From: Roseiarcus sp963776665
Lineage (GTDB): Bacteria > Pseudomonadota > Alphaproteobacteria > Rhizobiales > Beijerinckiaceae
Assembly (NCBI GenBank): GCA_963776665.1
Contig: CAVZNQ010000036.1
Coordinates: forward strand, 1-64,000
DNA: 64,000 bases
Direction: 5' to 3'
Made by a program: the position numbers and the translations under genes. Below, piece after piece: positions 62,885 to 64,000 of the stretch (position 1 is its first letter; each line of letters begins with the position of its first letter). The notes under the pieces were generated by a model that ran no database searches, had not been told where the DNA came from, and saw nothing but the letters and a program-made list of their open reading frames with translations.

Positions 62885-64000
62885 ATGGGACGCATCGATA
62901 CGCTAATCGCGGCAATGACCCTCGGGGAAAAGATCGGGCAGCTGAACATGGTCGCGTCGACTCTGGCGGTCACTGGTCCGGGCGCGCTCGGCGACATTCA
63001 TGAAGGGATTCGAGCAGGGCGGATTGGAAACCTGCTCAATCATTGGGGCGCGGATCAAGCGCATGCCGTCCAGCGCCTCGCGGTGGAAGAATCCCGCCTC
63101 GGAATCCCTCTCCTGCTGGGCCTCGACGTTATCCACGGCCACCGCACGATTTTTCCCGTTCCGCTGGCGGAAGCCTGCCTGTTCGCTCCCGACCTGTGGG
63201 AGAAGACGGCGCGCGCCGCTGCCGAAGAAGCGACTGAGGACGGCGTCGCCCTGACCTTTGCGCCGATGGTTGACGTCGCGCGCGACCCACGCTGGGGACG
63301 CATTGTCGAAGGCCCGGGCGAGGATTCCTGGGTGGCGTCGCAAATGGCCGCCGCCAAAACGCTCGGCTTTCAGGGCCAAGACCTCGCCGCCGCCGACAGC
63401 CTCGCCGCCACGGCCAAGCACTTCTGCGCCTATGGCGCCGTGACCGCGGGGCGCGAATACGCCTCGGTCGACGTGTCTGAACGAACGCTGCGCGAGATCT
63501 ACCTGCCTCCGTTTTCCGCCGCGGTCGCCGCGGGGACGGCGGCGATCATGCCGGCCTTCATCGATCTTGCCGGCGCGCCGATGACGGCCAACGCTCCGCT
63601 GCTGCGAGGTTGGCTGCGGGAAGAACTCGGCTTCGGCGGGGTGTTGATCAGCGACTATAACGCCGTCGCGGAACTCATGAACCACGGTGTGGCGGCGGAC
63701 GCCGTCGAGGCTGCCGCTCTGGCCCTCAAAGCTGGCGTCGACATCGACATGACGAGCGAGAGCTACGTTCGAGGTCTGCCGGAGGCGCTCAAGCGCGGTC
63801 TTGTGACAATGGCCGAGATCGACGCCAGCGTAAGGCGCGTGCTCGATCTGAAGGAGCGTCTGGGCCTCTTCGATGACCCGTATCGGCGCGGCTCGGCCTG
63901 GCCGCACGGCGCGCGGGACGCGGAGCGTCGCGAGCTGGCGCGCGAAGTCGGACGACGGGCGATCGTGCTCTTGACTCACCGCGCTGCAATCTTGCCGCTC
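62885..64000 (+). CDS. Glycoside hydrolase family 3 beta-glucosidase (3' end outside window)
   Basis: The open frame runs from an ATG at 62885 to the window end (372 codons, no stop). GH3 N-terminal barrel: KIGQLNM, RIGNLLNHWG, GLDVIHGHRTIFPVPL, FAPMVDVARDPRWGRIVEGPGED, AATAKHFCAYGAVTAGRE and the nucleophile Asp in VLISDYNAVAELM (about residue 257). The second domain begins at REVGRRAIVLL. No signal peptide (MGRIDTLIAAMTLGEKIG), so predicted cytosolic. It would release glucose from beta-glucosides, completing the breakdown initiated by the GH94 and F5/8 enzymes. Usual GH3 enzymes have 650-800 residues, so roughly half is missing. Confidence 0.9.
   Translation, partial: MGRIDTLIAAMTLGEKIGQLNMVASTLAVTGPGALGDIHEGIRAGRIGNLLNHWGADQAHAVQRLAVEESRLGIPLLLGLDVIHGHRTIFPVPLAEACLFAPDLWEKTARAAAEEATEDGVALTFAPMVDVARDPRWGRIVEGPGEDSWVASQMAAAKTLGFQGQDLAAADSLAATAKHFCAYGAVTAGREYASVDVSERTLREIYLPPFSAAVAAGTAAIMPAFIDLAGAPMTANAPLLRGWLREELGFGGVLISDYNAVAELMNHGVAADAVEAAALALKAGVDIDMTSESYVRGLPEALKRGLVTMAEIDASVRRVLDLKERLGLFDDPYRRGSAWPHGARDAERRELAREVGRRAIVLLTHRAAILPL

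Noticed and set aside
1..64000. CRISPR arrays, rRNA and tRNA genes, insertion sequence transposases
   Set aside because: I looked for regular spaced repeats, tRNA cloverleaf consensus and transposase motifs and saw none; a tRNA scan would settle this.

Overview
The window is one GC-rich stretch (about 65% by eye) of an alphaproteobacterial chromosome, most likely from the order Hyphomicrobiales (Beijerinckiaceae/Methylocystaceae/Bradyrhizobiaceae-like). Reasons: an RcdA/DUF1465 cell-cycle protein, an Entner-Doudoroff dehydratase, a 41-residue L36, alphaproteobacterial intergenic palindromes (15842-15918, 40087-40203) and a PEP-CTERM anchor of alphaproteobacterial style. The species cannot be named from sequence alone.

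Layout. 1-3835: the end of an integrative element, with small unknown genes on the minus strand capped by a P4-type tyrosine integrase; the rest lies off the left edge. 4111-14084: core genes (rcdA-like, ThiE-like, Sel1 protein, edd, a lone pilus N-domain protein, two hydrolases/thioesterases, a CBS protein, rpmJ, a TPR protein, a coiled-coil protein) and a YD-repeat protein with a PEP-CTERM tail. 14287-15796: a 3-hydroxyisobutyrate dehydrogenase-like enzyme and a small haem-c protein. 15941-31538: a long minus-strand run with an ATP-grasp ligase, a dipeptide ABC transporter, a malate/lactate/Pip2C reductase-family dehydrogenase, a BBE-type flavoprotein, a secreted hydrolase, an aldo-keto reductase, a ribokinase, a D-amino-acid dehydrogenase and an Asp/Glu racemase-family enzyme. 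This looks like uptake and oxidation of small peptides or D-amino acids. 31725-40075: mtnA, an AMACR-like CoA enzyme, an MBL hydrolase, putA and mobB. 40335-42412: a Tat-exported amine oxidase overlapped by a cytochrome c. 42434-46540: a 2OG-Fe(II) oxygenase and an hsp20-lon operon. 46751-54540: an LhgO-like flavoprotein and a tightly overlapped operon of amidohydrolase, alpha/beta hydrolase and a CoxL/CoxM/CoxS-type molybdenum hydroxylase whose iron-sulfur subunit is fused to a CoxG domain. 54564-64000: a glucan cluster (GH94 phosphorylase, F5/8-domain six-hairpin glycosidase, GH3 glucosidase) lacking signal peptides, plus an SbmA/YddA-type ABC protein with degenerate ATPase motifs.

Sequence quality. 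At least eight genes are interrupted by apparent single-base frameshifts (integrase, the 1273-1657 gene, MBL hydrolase, TPR protein, ABC ATPase, mtnA, putA, lon). Every one is repaired by removing one base per site, and each repaired length is a whole number of codons. This pattern fits insertion errors of a long-read assembly better than a burst of pseudogenes, so such genes are given here at their inferred full extents.

The most interesting candidates are the amine oxidase/cytochrome c pair, the CoxS-CoxG fusion operon with its two hydrolases, the cytosolic glucan module, the YD-repeat PEP-CTERM protein, and two unrelated small proteins in the integrative element that share the same C-terminal NIAAE tail. 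No conventional transcription regulator is recognisable anywhere in the window.
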